This document shows, one piece after another, positions 4,422 through 5,972 of a stretch of 5,972 bases of DNA. The notes below the pieces were generated by a model, which made no database searches, was not told where the DNA came from, and saw only the letters and a list, made by a program, of their open reading frames with translations. Each line of letters begins with the position of its first letter. Positions within the stretch are counted from its first letter, which is position 1. The translations under genes and the position numbers were made by a program. Location of the stretch: NCBI GenBank assembly GCA_002293545.1, contig DBDL01000129.1, positions 27,016-32,987 on the forward strand. Direction: 5' to 3'. Source of the DNA: Lachnoclostridium sp. UBA933 (GTDB lineage Bacteria > Bacillota > Clostridia > Lachnospirales > Lachnospiraceae).

Positions 4422-5972
4422 TTGAAACTGGGTGACGAAATACGTTCGGTGAAAGGCGTCGGTGAAAAAACGGAGAAATGTTTTCATAAAATGAATATTT
4501 TTACGGTCGGTGATTTGCTTGAGCATTATCCGAGGGGATATGATATATTTGGACCGATTCAGCCGATTGATTCGGTACAGGAAGGTCAAATTGCCAGCAT
4601 TGAGGGATTTATTAAAGATCGTCCGGCATTGAAGAAATCCGGTTCTTTGAAAATTCTCTCTGTCCGTTTTGCGGATGAAAGCGGCGGAATCCTTATCACA
4701 TGGTATAATATGCCCTTTTTGCAGAATCGGCTTCGTATGGGAACAAAATATATTTTCCGGGGGAAAATCGAAAGAAAACGATACGGATACGAAATGATAC
4801 AACCCAAAATATATACGGATAACGAATTTTTCAGCAAGGCGGGAAAACTGTTTCCGGTTTATCCGCTGACAAATGGTCTGACCAATCATTTTCTTGCGAA
4901 AACCATCAAATATATATTAGGGAACATGGAAAATATATGTGAGCATTGCCCGCTTGAAATACGGAAACGCCGGAAATTAATCCTTATCAGTAAAGCACTG
5001 AAGAACATTCATTTTCCGGAGTCAGGTAAACAGTATGCAGAAGCCAGAAAACGAATTGTATTTGATGAGTTTTTCTCGTATTCGCTTGCCCTTGCCATGT
5101 TAAAGGAACAGAAAAGCACGGAAAGTGTTTATCCGTTCAAGCCGGTGCCGGAGCTTGCCGAATTCAAGGAGAAGCTGCCTTTTCCGCTGACGGCTGCACA
5201 GCAGAAGGTGCAAGAAGAACTGGAATCGGATTTATACGGCGGAAACGTTATGAATCGTCTGATTCAAGGGGATGTCGGTTCCGGAAAAACAATAATTGCC
5301 GTTATGGCTTTATTGCTTGCCGTAAAAAACAAGACGCAAGGTGCCTTTATGGTTCCGACGGAGGTATTGGCGGTTCAGCAGTTTCATTCACTCAGGGATT
5401 ATTTGGAGCCGTACGGTATCCGTATTGGACTGCTGACGGGTTCGCTGACGGCAAAAGAAAAACGGGAAAGCCATCAAAAGATAACCGGCGGGGTATGGGA
5501 TATTGTCGTAGGGACACATGCCATTATACAGGAAAAAGTGGACTTTGAGAATCTGGCACTGGTAATAACGGATGAACAGCATCGTTTTGGTGTGAAACAG
5601 AGAGAGCATTTGTATAAAAAGGGGAGGGAACCTCATGTGCTGGCAATGAGTGCGACGCCGATTCCGCGTACATTGGCACTTATGCTCTATGGCGATATGG
5701 ATTTATCCGTGATTGATATGCTGCCTGCCGGGCGGCTTCCTGTCAAAACCTGTGCGGTGGGTTCGGGATATCGTCCGACAGCGTATCACTTTATTGAGGA
5801 GGAAATAAAAAAAGGTCATCAAGCCTATATCATCTGTCCGATGGTAGAGGAAAGCGAAACCATGGAGCTTGAAAATGTAACCGTCTATGCGGAAGAATGC
5901 AAAAGCAAATTTCGCAGTCACATAAGAATCAAAAGTCTGCACGGGAAAATGGGTCCAAATGAAAAGAATCAA
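4422..5972 (+). CDS. recG: ATP-dependent DNA helicase RecG, cut by right window edge
   Basis: RecG is a monomeric superfamily 2 helicase that remodels stalled replication forks and Holliday junctions. The first 517 residues are present of about 680 expected; the frame runs open to the edge. The start is TTG 4422: AAAGGAG (4408-4414) lies seven bases before it and an in-frame TAA (4416-4418) excludes anything upstream, while the first in-frame ATG would remove 23 residues of the conserved N-terminal helix-hairpin segment (VKGVGEKTEK, 10-19). The OB-fold wedge domain spans about 50-135. Helicase motifs are Q-like PLTAAQ (255-260), Walker A GDVGSGKT (283-290), LTGS (338-341), GTHAI (364-368), Walker B DEQH (384-387), motif III SATPIPRT (410-417) and LHGKM (506-510). 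All key residues are intact. The missing part would hold the rest of the second helicase domain and the TRG motif. It is the conserved downstream neighbour of fakA in Firmicutes. Confidence 0.96.
   Translation, partial: MKLGDEIRSVKGVGEKTEKCFHKMNIFTVGDLLEHYPRGYDIFGPIQPIDSVQEGQIASIEGFIKDRPALKKSGSLKILSVRFADESGGILITWYNMPFLQNRLRMGTKYIFRGKIERKRYGYEMIQPKIYTDNEFFSKAGKLFPVYPLTNGLTNHFLAKTIKYILGNMENICEHCPLEIRKRRKLILISKALKNIHFPESGKQYAEARKRIVFDEFFSYSLALAMLKEQKSTESVYPFKPVPELAEFKEKLPFPLTAAQQKVQEELESDLYGGNVMNRLIQGDVGSGKTIIAVMALLLAVKNKTQGAFMVPTEVLAVQQFHSLRDYLEPYGIRIGLLTGSLTAKEKRESHQKITGGVWDIVVGTHAIIQEKVDFENLALVITDEQHRFGVKQREHLYKKGREPHVLAMSATPIPRTLALMLYGDMDLSVIDMLPAGRLPVKTCAVGSGYRPTAYHFIEEEIKKGHQAYIICPMVEESETMELENVTVYAEECKSKFRSHIRIKSLHGKMGPNEKNQ

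Noticed and set aside
4296..4889. 197-residue minus-strand frame opposite recG
   Set aside because: It is antisense to well-supported recG sequence and covers the fakA-recG terminator hairpin; composition is rich in F, I, R and K as expected for a shadow frame, with no recognisable domain.
1..5972. Search for CRISPR arrays, tRNAs, insertion sequences, defence or phage genes
   Set aside because: Reading both strands showed no spaced direct repeats, no tRNA cloverleaf, no transposase motifs and no terminal inverted repeats.

Overview
The window looks like chromosome of a low-to-mid GC Firmicute, most likely a Lachnospiraceae-type Clostridium relative. The reasons are strong AGGAGG-type ribosome binding sites, TATAAT-like -10 boxes, a zinc-ribbon L28, and the gene order rpmB - Asp23/YloU family - DAK2/FakA (YloV) - recG, which is the conserved Firmicutes housekeeping cluster (in Bacillus subtilis: rpmB, yloU, yloV, ..., recG). 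The organism is inferred from protein style and synteny, not from a search.

Layout. Positions 1-201 hold the N-terminal part of an unrecognised minus-strand gene that leaves the left edge. A 163-base divergent spacer with a 12-base palindrome and a strong small hairpin leads into rpmB (365-550, +), which ends at a terminator-like hairpin (571-605). Convergent to it lies a 46-codon two-helix membrane protein gene (604-744, -), whose stop codon touches that hairpin. A divergent spacer (745-957) carries a good promoter (TTTACA, 17 bases, TGtTATAAT) with an 18-base inverted repeat just downstream, and drives an NAD-dependent epimerase/dehydratase-family gene (958-1980, +). Positions 1981-2175 hold a -10-like box, a start-stop codon pair and a hairpin, all in the leader of the Asp23-family gene (2176-2532, +). 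The fakA-like gene follows 26 bases later (2559-4265, +). A terminator-like hairpin (4311-4334) separates it from recG (4422 to the right edge, +), which starts with TTG and is cut after 517 codons.

How they fit. rpmB and recG are core translation and DNA-repair genes. The Asp23-family protein and the FakA-like protein form a tight pair: FakA is the ATP-dependent kinase that phosphorylates fatty acids held by FakB, and Asp23/Gls24 proteins are envelope-associated stress proteins, so this pair points to membrane lipid and envelope homeostasis. The epimerase and the small membrane protein sit between rpmB and the Asp23 gene with their own promoters and look like an accessory insertion in the conserved cluster.

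I see no transposase, CRISPR array, tRNA, rRNA or defence system. The parts most worth a second look are the small membrane protein gene, the operator-like repeat before the epimerase, and the unidentified left-edge gene.
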